A stretch of DNA of 20,179 bases from an uncultured Campylobacter sp. GTDB lineage: Bacteria; Campylobacterota; Campylobacteria; Campylobacterales; Campylobacteraceae. Below are positions 13,988 to 20,179 of the stretch, in pieces. Position 1 is the first letter of the stretch, and each line of letters begins with the position of its first letter. The position numbers and the translations under genes are program-made. The notes below the pieces were generated by a model. That model saw only the letters and a list, made by a program, of their open reading frames with translations, made no database searches and was not told the DNA's origin. The stretch lies in contig NZ_CALIBF010000045.1 in assembly GCF_938045465.1 (NCBI RefSeq), positions 1-20,179 of the forward strand, read 5' to 3'.

Positions 13988-15460
13988 TTACGAGTAAAAA
14001 ATATACGCGTATCCCGAAACCAAAAACGCGGAGAATATCGCTAGAATTCCGCCACTTCGTACCATTTCTGCCTGGCGAATGCGTCCCGTGCCGAAAACCA
14101 AAGCATTCGGCGGCGTCGCTACCGGCATTATGAAAGCGCAGCTTGCGCCCACACCGATTACTATAGTAAGAGTTTCTTTCGGTAGCCCCATTTGCGCTGC
14201 TACTCCCGCAAATACAGGTACTAAAAGTGCAGCAGAGGCGGTATTGCTCGTAAATTCCGTAAGGCAGATGATGAAAACTGCCGTTACCAAAAGTACGATG
14301 TAAGTAGGCGCTCCGCCGAAAGTGTGCGCGACTAGATCGCCAAGCACCTTAGAAGCTCCAGAATCGCCTAAAACCGCACTTAGAGTAAGTCCGCCGCCAA
14401 AAAGCAGCAGCACGCCCCACTCGGTATTTTCTGCGATGTCGTGCCATTTGGCAAGCCCTAGTATGACGATTACGACTGCCGAGCAGATGGCGACGTAAGC
14501 ATCATCCACTTTAAAGCCCACAAGGGCTGAAATTTGCTTTGAAAATATCCAGCCAAGCGCTGTTAGAGCAAATACGACGATAGTAATAATGCGCTCGCGC
14601 GTCCAAGGGATATGCTCCAGATCCATCTCTATTTTATGGCTTAAATTCGGCTTGAAAATTATATAAAGCACCAAAAGCATTATCGGCAGCATCACGCACA
14701 TTAGCGGCAAACCTACCTTCATCCAGTCTGCGAAGCTGTAGTGCAAGGCTTGAGCCACGATTAAATTCGGCGGCGAGCCCACGAGCGTGCCCAGACCTCC
14801 GATGCTTGCAGAATACGCGATGCCTAAAAGCAAAAACACGAGGGTGCCGCGATCTTTATTCTCGTCCATGTTGGCGCAAATTCCAAGCGCGATCGGAAGC
14901 ATCATCGCAGCAGTCGCGGTGTTTGAAACCCACATCGAAAGGATCGCCGTAGCAAGGCAGATCAAAATCGCAGCTACACCCAAGCGACCGCCTGCGCGGG
15001 CGATTAGCCACATCGCGATCTTTTTGTCTAGCTTTTGCATATGCAGAGCCGTTGCCAGAGCAAAACCGCCGAAAAAGGTAAAGATCGTAGGGTTTGCAAA
15101 ATTTGCAAGCGTGCTTTTGATGGTGGCAGCCGTGAAAGTGCCATCTTTAGCGAATTTGCCAAGTCCGATAGCTACCGCAAGCACCGGCACCATAAGCGCG
15201 GTTACCGTGATATGCACGGCCTCTGTAAGCCACATAATCGCGATGAAAGCAAGCAGCGCAAGGCCTTTTTTGACATTAGGCTCAAATGGTAACGCGGCAT
15301 ATAGCGCAAAGCCCACTGCAGCGGCAATCGCCATAATGATGACGCCGCGCTTAGGAAACGGCACGGTGTCGGTGAGCCTGTCTAAACCCAGCTCGTCTAC
15401 GTCCGAGTCTAGCGGCCCTTGTAAGCGGGAGTTGCGTAATTCCACTTTGTGTTCTTCCAT
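13988..15460 (-). CDS. SLC13/DASS family anion (dicarboxylate) transporter
   Basis: A 490-residue inner-membrane symporter of the divalent-anion:sodium family, which imports C4-dicarboxylates such as succinate and fumarate, or in some branches sulfate, usually with Na+. Seen: about 11-14 hydrophobic segments in two repeats. Each half has the SNT sodium/substrate hairpin motif (SNTATAAMMLP from residue 179; SNTASAALLVP from 405) and a matching PPN motif (VGSPPN 227-232; ATPPNALVFGTGR 449-460). WGVLLLFGGGL (348-358) is also typical. The first ~37 residues are a polar cytoplasmic tail. The ATG has a strong AAGGAG. It is monocistronic. The leader contains a terminator-like hairpin (15548-15578). 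Succinate and fumarate use fits Campylobacter respiration, but the substrate is not proven by sequence. Confidence 0.92.
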   Translation of the reverse strand: MEEHKVELRNSRLQGPLDSDVDELGLDRLTDTVPFPKRGVIIMAIAAAVGFALYAALPFEPNVKKGLALLAFIAIMWLTEAVHITVTALMVPVLAVAIGLGKFAKDGTFTAATIKSTLANFANPTIFTFFGGFALATALHMQKLDKKIAMWLIARAGGRLGVAAILICLATAILSMWVSNTATAAMMLPIALGICANMDENKDRGTLVFLLLGIAYSASIGGLGTLVGSPPNLIVAQALHYSFADWMKVGLPLMCVMLPIMLLVLYIIFKPNLSHKIEMDLEHIPWTRERIITIVVFALTALGWIFSKQISALVGFKVDDAYVAICSAVVIVILGLAKWHDIAENTEWGVLLLFGGGLTLSAVLGDSGASKVLGDLVAHTFGGAPTYIVLLVTAVFIICLTEFTSNTASAALLVPVFAGVAAQMGLPKETLTIVIGVGASCAFIMPVATPPNALVFGTGRIRQAEMVRSGGILAIFSAFLVSGYAYIFYS

Positions 15461-15737
15461 AGATACTCCTTTTTTGGATTTGGCTTATGATACAAAAATG
15501 AGGCGGGAATTTTATAAATTCCAAATCAAATCGTCTTAAATTTTTAAAAGTGCAGTTACTATCGGTAACACGGCACTTATCTCGTGTGTAAATTTTAAAT
15601 TATACATAAAAACGAACAACTAAATAAGCGCTTTAAATTTCATCACAGATTGTTTTTTAATGGCTCCGGCGTTTAAATTTGCTAGCTGCTCACGGGGAGG
15701 TGGTGTAGAATTTCGTCGAATTCCGTGCTGGCAATCA
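15461..15737. other. divergent control region, SLC13 leader side
   Basis: No gene. It contains the SLC13 ribosome site, the leader hairpin and -10 candidates for the minus strand (for example TATAAT at 15604-15599, TATAAA nearer the gene). It adjoins the repeat and poly-G region of the outer-membrane protein gene. Confidence 0.5.
15548..15578 (-). promoter_or_regulatory. leader hairpin, possible attenuator of the SLC13 gene
   Basis: Arms AAGTGC/GCACTT and GTTAC/GTAAC form an 11-bp stem with one internal loop and a 5-base TATCG loop. On the minus strand it is followed by TTTTAAAAATTT. A TATAAT on the same strand lies at 15604-15599, so a transcript starting near 15592 would meet this hairpin after about 15-45 bases and reach the SLC13 start about 90 bases later. 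Confidence 0.4.
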
Positions 15738-15815
15738 AGATAGAATTCTGTCCTTAGTAAGCGAGATAGAATTTTATCCAAGGCGAGTGAGATAAAATTC
15801 TGCGTCTTATCTTAA
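15738..15815 (+). repeat. three imperfect 26-bp direct repeats
   Basis: Units begin at 15738, 15764 and 15790, exactly 26 bases apart. Each starts with the 13-base core AGATA(G/A)AATT(C/T)T(G/A); the second halves are more diverged. They end about 20 bases before the poly-G promoter of the outer-membrane protein gene, where regulator sites would be expected. Confidence 0.6.
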
Positions 15816-15837
15816 AAATTTATCGAAATTTAAGTGA

Positions 15838-15855
15838 GGGGGGGGCTATTATAAT
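15838..15855 (+). promoter_or_regulatory. poly-G(8) / TATAAT promoter, probably phase-variable
   Basis: Eight consecutive G (15838-15845) lie four bases before a perfect TATAAT (15850-15855). A weak -35-like TTTAAG lies at 15829-15834, giving a 15-base spacer at this tract length. Runs of eight or more G are the usual phase-variable tracts in Campylobacter; placed between -35 and -10 they would change promoter strength as in Neisseria porA. Confidence 0.55.
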
Positions 15856-15977
15856 CAACAAATTTTAAACGGATTCGTAAGCGGATCCGGTGGAGGAGGC
15901 TCAAAGATCGTAAGTTATAAAACGGTAAGAGCGGCTGTGGCGAGAAGCCTTGAAATCATAAATTGTAAGGAGAAAAT

Positions 15978-16610
15978 ATGAAAAATAAAATTTTAATCGC
16001 GGCATTTGCCGCTGCGGTATGCGTGAGTTCAAGCTTTGGCGAGGGGATATTTTTAGGTATCGAGGGAGATTATTCTTTTAAATCCAGCATCACTACTAAA
16101 TGGTCTGACGAGGATGATTCTGGCACGAATAAAGATAATAAGGGGCAGGCTGCGCTCGGCTTTAAAGGCGGCTATGATTTTGGTATAACTAGGGCGTACG
16201 GCGAGTACTTGTATGATTTCAAAGCTTCGAAAACTGGCACTGACGAGGACATCATATTTAAACACGAGTGGAATAAGCACAGCTTGCTCGTAGGCGGGGA
16301 TTTTACGCCTGAGATTACGAATGGCTTTAAACTCGTAGCGGGCGCATATACAGGAGTTTCATTTTTGAAATATAAAATTTATTCATATGACGAATCTGAC
16401 GGAAGCAGCGATTCGCTTTCAAAGACTCTGCCTGGCTGGGTCATCGGTGCAAGACTAGGCGGGCTATATAGCTTTGATGAGCATAACGAGATCGAGTTTG
16501 GCTACAAGGCGGACTATACGAGGTACAAGGCCAGTAAGCTCGGAGAGGGCGTAGACAAGGTGTATGAGACTAACCATGGAATTTATATGGGGTATAATTT
16601 TAAATTTTAA
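15978..16610 (+). CDS. outer-membrane beta-barrel protein
   Basis: A 210-residue predicted outer-membrane protein. Seen: a signal peptide (MKNKILIAAFAAAVCVSSSFG, probable cut after Gly21), mature start EGIFLGIEGDYSF, and alternating-residue strands with aromatic girdles such as GFKGGYDFGITRAYGEYLYDF, GFKLVAGAYTGVSFLKYKIY and IGARLGGLYSF. The C-terminus (GIYMGYNFKF) ends in the aromatic Phe used for outer-membrane assembly. The size fits an eight-stranded OmpA-transmembrane/OmpX-like barrel without a periplasmic domain. Loops are charged and Ser/Asp/Gly-rich (SDEDDSGTNKDNKG, YDESDGSSDS), so likely surface-exposed. The ribosome site AAGGAG lies six bases before the ATG. The leader is about 116 bases from the poly-G promoter. 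Its role (adhesion, immune evasion or small porin) is unknown. Confidence 0.88.
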   Translation: MKNKILIAAFAAAVCVSSSFGEGIFLGIEGDYSFKSSITTKWSDEDDSGTNKDNKGQAALGFKGGYDFGITRAYGEYLYDFKASKTGTDEDIIFKHEWNKHSLLVGGDFTPEITNGFKLVAGAYTGVSFLKYKIYSYDESDGSSDSLSKTLPGWVIGARLGGLYSFDEHNEIEFGYKADYTRYKASKLGEGVDKVYETNHGIYMGYNFKF

Positions 16611-16682
16611 AATCATTGCGGTAAACAGAAGCGCAAATCTGGCATTCCTAGAATTTCTAAATTTATACTTTTATAGAGAAAT

Positions 16683-16713
16683 AGCAGGGGTTAAAATTTT
16701 ATTAACCCCTGCT
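16683..16713. terminator. bidirectional terminator between convergent genes
   Basis: A perfect 12-bp stem, AGCAGGGGTTAA (16683-16694) with TTAACCCCTGCT (16702-16713), and a 7-base loop. T-rich DNA follows on the plus strand (TTAGAATTTTATTT) and ATTTCT on the minus strand. It starts 73 bases after the barrel gene and touches the stop codon of the minus-strand gene, so it probably serves both. Confidence 0.8.
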
Positions 16714-17250
16714 TTAGAATTTTATTTGACTAAGATACGGTAAACAGGCAATGGCAACATCAACAGCTTTATCTCCAAGCCATTTAATAACTTCCATTAG
16801 CTTTGATTTTTTCTCTTGATTATCTTTGCAATATTCAAGCTCGCTAAGTATTCCTTTTAATTCATACTTCAAATTTTTAGCAAGAATTTCATCTGGAATT
16901 TGATCTATAGTATTTTTAATAATTATGCTTTGATTAATGTTGGTCGTATTCGTGTTGTATATATTTAAATTTGAAGATTCTTTGCTCCTGATAGTGTTTG
17001 CCTCGTCTTTTAATTCTGCTTCAAGAAATTTTAATTCTCCTAATATCCAACTCAATATATTATGTGCTTTTTCTAGGTTGCAATGTTTGGCTTGAAACTC
17101 TTGGGCTATAATATGGTCAAATTTTAACTTGTATTTCTTATTTAATCTAATACAGATATCTTCCATCATATCAATATTACCTATACTTAAGACAATTCTT
17201 ACTTGTTCTATATCTTCTTGTACCAATTTTATTTTGTGTTTATTTATCAT
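16714..17250 (-). CDS. AT-rich gene of unknown function, possibly acquired accessory gene
   Basis: A 178-residue protein I do not recognise. It looks modular: an N-terminal helical part (1-90), an Asn/Thr/Ser/Ile-rich linker (about 93-112, SSNLNIYNTNTTNINQS), and a helical C-terminal part (116-178) ending in a hydrophobic segment, WLGDKAVDVAIACLPYL. Such Asn-rich linkers followed by a short helical/hydrophobic tail occur in several small accessory and phage-defence proteins (AbiTii-like), but this is an impression and no motif proves it. There is no signal peptide. Base composition is far more AT-rich than all neighbours, and codons are A/T-ending, suggesting horizontal transfer. Its ATG directly follows the purB TGA; the GGAG in purB's last codons is about nine bases upstream. 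It ends against a strong terminator. It is probably read from the purB transcript. Confidence 0.75.
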   Translation of the reverse strand: MINKHKIKLVQEDIEQVRIVLSIGNIDMMEDICIRLNKKYKLKFDHIIAQEFQAKHCNLEKAHNILSWILGELKFLEAELKDEANTIRSKESSNLNIYNTNTTNINQSIIIKNTIDQIPDEILAKNLKYELKGILSELEYCKDNQEKKSKLMEVIKWLGDKAVDVAIACLPYLSQIKF

Positions 17251-18588
17251 TCAATTTACTCCGCCAAACACCCTTTTAAAAATCGCGTCTACGTTTTTAG
17301 TGTAATATCCGTAGTCAAAGCACTCTTTGATCTCGCTTTCGCTTAGCTTTTCTCGTAGCTTTGTATCTGCTAGCAGATTTTGCAAAAATAGGCTATGTCC
17401 TTGCTCATCTATAGCTTTTTTGCCCTCTTGCAGATCCGCCCAGACCTTCATCGCATTACGCTGCACGATTTTATAAGCATCCTCTCTGCTAACTCCTCGT
17501 TTAGGCAGTTCTAGCAGCACGCGCTGCGAAAACACGAGCCCACCGGTTAAATTTAGATTTCTCATCATATTTTCAGGATATACTAGCAGTTTTTCAATCA
17601 AGCTTGTCAAGCGATTTAACATAAAATCGGCGGTTATAAAGCCGTCGGGGAGGATAAATCGCTCGACAGAGCTATGGCTGATATCGCGTTCGTGCCATAG
17701 CGCTACGTCCTCCATCGCAGGTATTACGAAGCTACGGATCATACGGCATAGTCCCGTTACGTTTTCGCTAAGCACGGGATTTCGTTTGTGTGGCATCGCA
17801 GAGCTGCCCTTTTGACCTGGGCTAAAAAATTCCTCTGCCTCATAAACCTCAGTGCGTTGATAGTGGCGGATTGCGATGGCGATCTTTTCGCAGCTGGAAG
17901 CCAGGATCGCAAGTGCGCTCATTACCTGCGCGTAGCGATCGCGCTGGATGACTTGATTGGACGCGGGGGCGGGCTTTAACCCCAGATATTCACACACTAG
18001 CTCTTCCAGCTCTAGTGGAGCGTGCGCGAAATTCCCCATCGCACCGCTTATTTTGCCGTAGCTGATGACGCTTTTTGCATGTTGCAAAAGCTCTAGCGCG
18101 CGATTTATCTCATCATACCAGACCGCAAGCACGAGTCCGAAAGTGATCGGCTCGCCATGGATACCGTGGCTGCGCCCGACCATCAGCGTCATTTTGTGCT
18201 TCATGGCTTGAGATTTTATCGCGGTTTTTAAATTTTGCACATCCTCAATGATAAGCTCCATGCTTTCTTTTATTTGCAGCGCGACGGCGGTATCGATGCA
18301 GTCACTACTAGTCATTCCGTAATGCACGAAGCGACTCTCCTGCCCAAGGCTCTCACTCACGCTCGTTAGAAATGCAATCACGTCGTGCTTGGTGGTCTTT
18401 TCGATCTCATCTATCCGCTCGATCCTAAAGCTTGCGTTTTGTAGAATTTTATCTTTATCGCAGTCACTTATTAGACCTAGCTTATTCCACGCTTTAACCG
18501 CCGCGAGCTCGACTTTTAGCCACGCGTCGTATTTGGCTTGCAAGCTCCATTTTTCAGACATCTCTTTTCTTGCGTATCTTTCGACCAT
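17251..18588 (-). CDS. purB: adenylosuccinate lyase
   Basis: PurB removes fumarate from SAICAR and from adenylosuccinate, two steps of purine synthesis, in the cytoplasm. A 445-residue protein, normal for the family, with the fumarase/aspartase superfamily regions in order: TKHDVIAF (from 66), HYGMTSSD (89-96), GRSHGIHGEP (138-147, general-acid His) and the signature SSAMPHKRNP (262-271) in the flexible loop with the catalytic Ser. I start at the ATG at 18588 (MVERYARKEMSEKWS), which has AAAGG eight bases upstream and is the standard N-terminus. The open frame continues 79 codons further, but that part crosses the promoters and the start of the divergent gene and is not protein-like. The minus-strand TATAAT at 18639-18634 gives a leader of about 40 bases. 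Confidence 0.96.
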   Translation of the reverse strand: MVERYARKEMSEKWSLQAKYDAWLKVELAAVKAWNKLGLISDCDKDKILQNASFRIERIDEIEKTTKHDVIAFLTSVSESLGQESRFVHYGMTSSDCIDTAVALQIKESMELIIEDVQNLKTAIKSQAMKHKMTLMVGRSHGIHGEPITFGLVLAVWYDEINRALELLQHAKSVISYGKISGAMGNFAHAPLELEELVCEYLGLKPAPASNQVIQRDRYAQVMSALAILASSCEKIAIAIRHYQRTEVYEAEEFFSPGQKGSSAMPHKRNPVLSENVTGLCRMIRSFVIPAMEDVALWHERDISHSSVERFILPDGFITADFMLNRLTSLIEKLLVYPENMMRNLNLTGGLVFSQRVLLELPKRGVSREDAYKIVQRNAMKVWADLQEGKKAIDEQGHSLFLQNLLADTKLREKLSESEIKECFDYGYYTKNVDAIFKRVFGGVN

Positions 18589-18617
18589 TTTAGTAGCCTT
18601 TCGGTTAGAATTTCTTG

Positions 18618-18639
18618 TATAATGATGGCAAAAATTATA
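18618..18639. promoter_or_regulatory. overlapping divergent promoters of purB and the RluA-type gene
   Basis: TATAAT on the plus strand (18618-18623) and TATAAT on the minus strand (18639-18634) are only ten bases apart. Predicted start points are near 18630 (+) and 18627 (-). Each -10 lies in the region the other polymerase melts, so the two promoters should exclude each other. Confidence 0.5.
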
Positions 18640-18663
18640 TAAAAATGGGGCTGAAAGTTTAAT

Positions 18664-20076
18664 ATGGGTTATGAGAAAAGAAGCTTGGGAAGCTTTGAGG
18701 GATGCAAAATTTACGAAATTCTGCTTAGCCTCGGATACGATATGAAATCCGCGCAGCGCATCTGTGACAAGCATCGCGTAACCGATGCAAAGGATCAGAA
18801 TTTGCATAAAAATTCCGTCGCGCACGGAGAAATTTTTTTGATCGATTACAAATGCGAGCCGCGCGGACTGAAGCCGATCTTTGAGTGCGATGCGTTTGCG
18901 GCATTTGACAAGCCGAGTGGAATTTTAAGCCATCCGAGCGGGCGCAACTCGCCTTATAATATGTATGACGAAATCTGGTCGCTATACGGGCAGGATGCGT
19001 GCGTGGCGCACAGGCTTGATTTAGAAACCAGCGGAATTCTTATCGTCGCTAAGGATAAAGACGCGGCGCGCGAGCTTAAAGAGTGCTTCGAACAACGTAG
19101 AGTGATGAAAAGCTATCTAGCGCTCGTGCGAGGGGATTTACGGAGCGGATTGCGCGGGCATTTGCAGAACGTGGCGCGCGATGGTGCATGGGAGGATCGC
19201 GCCGCATATGGCTTGGATGAAATTTGCGGATCAAAATTTGCGGGCGATGCTGTGAGCTTACCAGATAATGTATCGGATCTGCGCGATATGCGAGCTTTAA
19301 AAGGGGCAGGCGATAAATTTGGATTTAATACCTTGTCCAATGGTGCGAGTAGGGGATTATGGCGCAGCACTCTATCTGGCGGCGCGCAGGCTAAATTTAA
19401 ATCTGGTGCTCCTACTGGCGATGTTGGCGGCGAATTTGAATTTGATGCCTTATCCTGCGGAGTGAGCGATAAGCTTAAACCCGCTATCGCGATGAGTAGC
19501 GCGGATAACGGACATAAACCTTGCGCCTTACCTGTGGCTAAATCTATGCTGGCTCCTTCTACGGGCTGCGTAAATTTTAAAAAATTTGAGCCTGCAAAAT
19601 ACGCAAAATTTAGTGAGAAACTGAAATTTTTAAAGGATTTTGAGGGGTTTGTGATCGATGCTCCGATCGCCCCTAGCGGCGAGTTCGCCGATCTTAAAAT
19701 TCGTATGAAAATATCGCGCGACGGAAAAGAGGCGATCACGCTGATTTGCCCGCTGCGATATTTTGAGGACATGGACGCTAGCCTGATTGAGTGCTATCCG
19801 CTGACGGGTAGGCAGCATCAGATCAGGCTGCATCTATTTGCCGCGGGTGCGCCGATATTGGGAGAGCCGCTGTATGGGCTTTCGCGAGAGCAAGCGGAGC
19901 GGATATTGGATAAAAAGATGGATGAGACGGAGCGGGTCAAGACGACGGGAGCGCCGAGATTGTTGCTGCACGCGGATGCAATTCGCTTTGAACTAGGCGG
20001 CGAACGATACGAGATAAAAAGCAAATTCGATGCCGCAAGAGAGTTTTATAATCTTGCGAAAATCGGTAAAATTTAA
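18664..20076 (+). CDS. RluA family pseudouridine synthase with a large low-complexity insert
   Basis: Converts uridine to pseudouridine in rRNA or tRNA. Seen: an N-terminal S4-like part (1-60), FDKPSGILSHPSGRN (81-95), the catalytic motif HRLDLETSG with Asp119, RVMKSYLALVRGD (146-158) and the C-terminal TGRQHQIRLHL with GEPLYG. The catalytic domain is split: between residues ~159 and ~325 lies a segment of about 165 residues with no family counterpart, rich in Gly, Ala, Ser, Asp and Lys and with weak internal repeats (KFGFNTLSNGAS, EFEFDALSCGVS). The reading frame is intact and all catalytic parts are present, so the protein is probably functional. The total of 470 residues compares with about 300 for usual members. 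The ribosome site is weak (GAAAG). It is divergent from purB. Exact target uridine unknown. Confidence 0.9.
   Translation: MGYEKRSLGSFEGCKIYEILLSLGYDMKSAQRICDKHRVTDAKDQNLHKNSVAHGEIFLIDYKCEPRGLKPIFECDAFAAFDKPSGILSHPSGRNSPYNMYDEIWSLYGQDACVAHRLDLETSGILIVAKDKDAARELKECFEQRRVMKSYLALVRGDLRSGLRGHLQNVARDGAWEDRAAYGLDEICGSKFAGDAVSLPDNVSDLRDMRALKGAGDKFGFNTLSNGASRGLWRSTLSGGAQAKFKSGAPTGDVGGEFEFDALSCGVSDKLKPAIAMSSADNGHKPCALPVAKSMLAPSTGCVNFKKFEPAKYAKFSEKLKFLKDFEGFVIDAPIAPSGEFADLKIRMKISRDGKEAITLICPLRYFEDMDASLIECYPLTGRQHQIRLHLFAAGAPILGEPLYGLSREQAERILDKKMDETERVKTTGAPRLLLHADAIRFELGGERYEIKSKFDAAREFYNLAKIGKI
19236..19466 (+). repeat. degenerate internal repeats in the pseudouridine synthase insert
   Basis: Stretches starting at 19316 and 19433 agree at 25 of 34 positions (AATTTG(G/A)ATTT...CCTT.TCC). 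They encode KFGFNTLSNGAS and EFEFDALSCGVS. A more distant third copy near 19240 encodes FAGDAVSLPDNVSDL. This points to growth of the insert by duplication. Confidence 0.5.
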
Positions 20077-20179
20077 GCAACTCAATAAAATATGGATGCT
20101 TTGGCGGATCAGATAAATTTTTAAGATACGAATTTATTTTGTGTGCGTATTTAGAAGTTTGGCGTGTATAAAATTTCTT

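Noticed and set aside
14787..15539. Long antisense frame opposite the SLC13 gene
   Set aside because: A shadow of a membrane-protein gene with low-quality composition; the sense gene has all DASS motifs.
18589..18825. 79-codon N-terminal extension of purB
   Set aside because: It crosses both promoters and the start of the divergent gene, has no homology to PurB, and a good ribosome site precedes the ATG at 18588.
1..20179. CRISPR array, IS element, tRNA or rRNA genes
   Set aside because: No regularly spaced repeat-spacer pattern, transposase motif, terminal inverted repeats, tRNA T-arm or rRNA stretch was found by eye.

Overview
The window looks like a chromosome segment of a Campylobacter species, most likely from the higher-GC oral/host-associated group (C. 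gracilis, C. showae or C. curvus type). Three things suggest this: a close match to the Campylobacter lipoprotein CjaA, the order moaC / DUF493 / large coiled-coil gene that I recall from C. jejuni (from memory, not checked), and intergenic DNA full of AAATTT and AATTTTAAA motifs. Promoters show a clear -10 (TATAAT or GCTAAAAT) and no convincing -35, as is usual in this group. The species assignment is an inference.

Layout, left to right. At 1-1116 there is an M48 metalloprotease lipoprotein (-). From 1117 to 2223 I see no gene. At 2224-4203 lies a tight minus-strand cluster: moaC (molybdopterin synthesis), a DUF493 protein whose GTG start overlaps the end of moaC, and an Ala-rich coiled-coil protein. 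Just upstream of moaC is a candidate small RNA (about 62 nt) with its own -10 box, a CCUCCUUUUU anti-Shine-Dalgarno stretch and a textbook terminator. At 4810-5619 (-) a YegP-type DUF1508 protein is coupled stop-to-start with a small Gly-rich protein carrying one EF-hand/dockerin loop. At 5736-6215 (+) is an exported protein with a His-rich tail.

At 6628-8665 (+) a DUF3737 beta-helix protein and a MalY/PatB C-S lyase form a two-gene operon. At 8864-10249 (+) is a DUF3137 membrane protein with no lemA beside it. At 10891-13821 (-) is a complete four-gene polar amino-acid ABC importer ending in a CjaA-type cysteine-binding lipoprotein. At 13988-15460 (-) is an SLC13/DASS dicarboxylate transporter. 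Cysteine import and the C-S lyase both belong to sulfur amino-acid metabolism, though they sit in separate operons.

The right end has the most unusual features. An outer-membrane beta-barrel gene (15978-16610, +) follows a run of eight G just upstream of a TATAAT box, a probable phase-variable promoter, preceded by three imperfect 26-bp repeats. A strong shared terminator separates it from a very AT-rich gene of unknown function (16714-17250, -) that abuts purB with no gap. purB (true start near 18588) and an RluA-type pseudouridine synthase gene diverge from overlapping promoters. The synthase carries a low-complexity insert of about 165 residues; a similar insert occurs in the DUF3137 protein.
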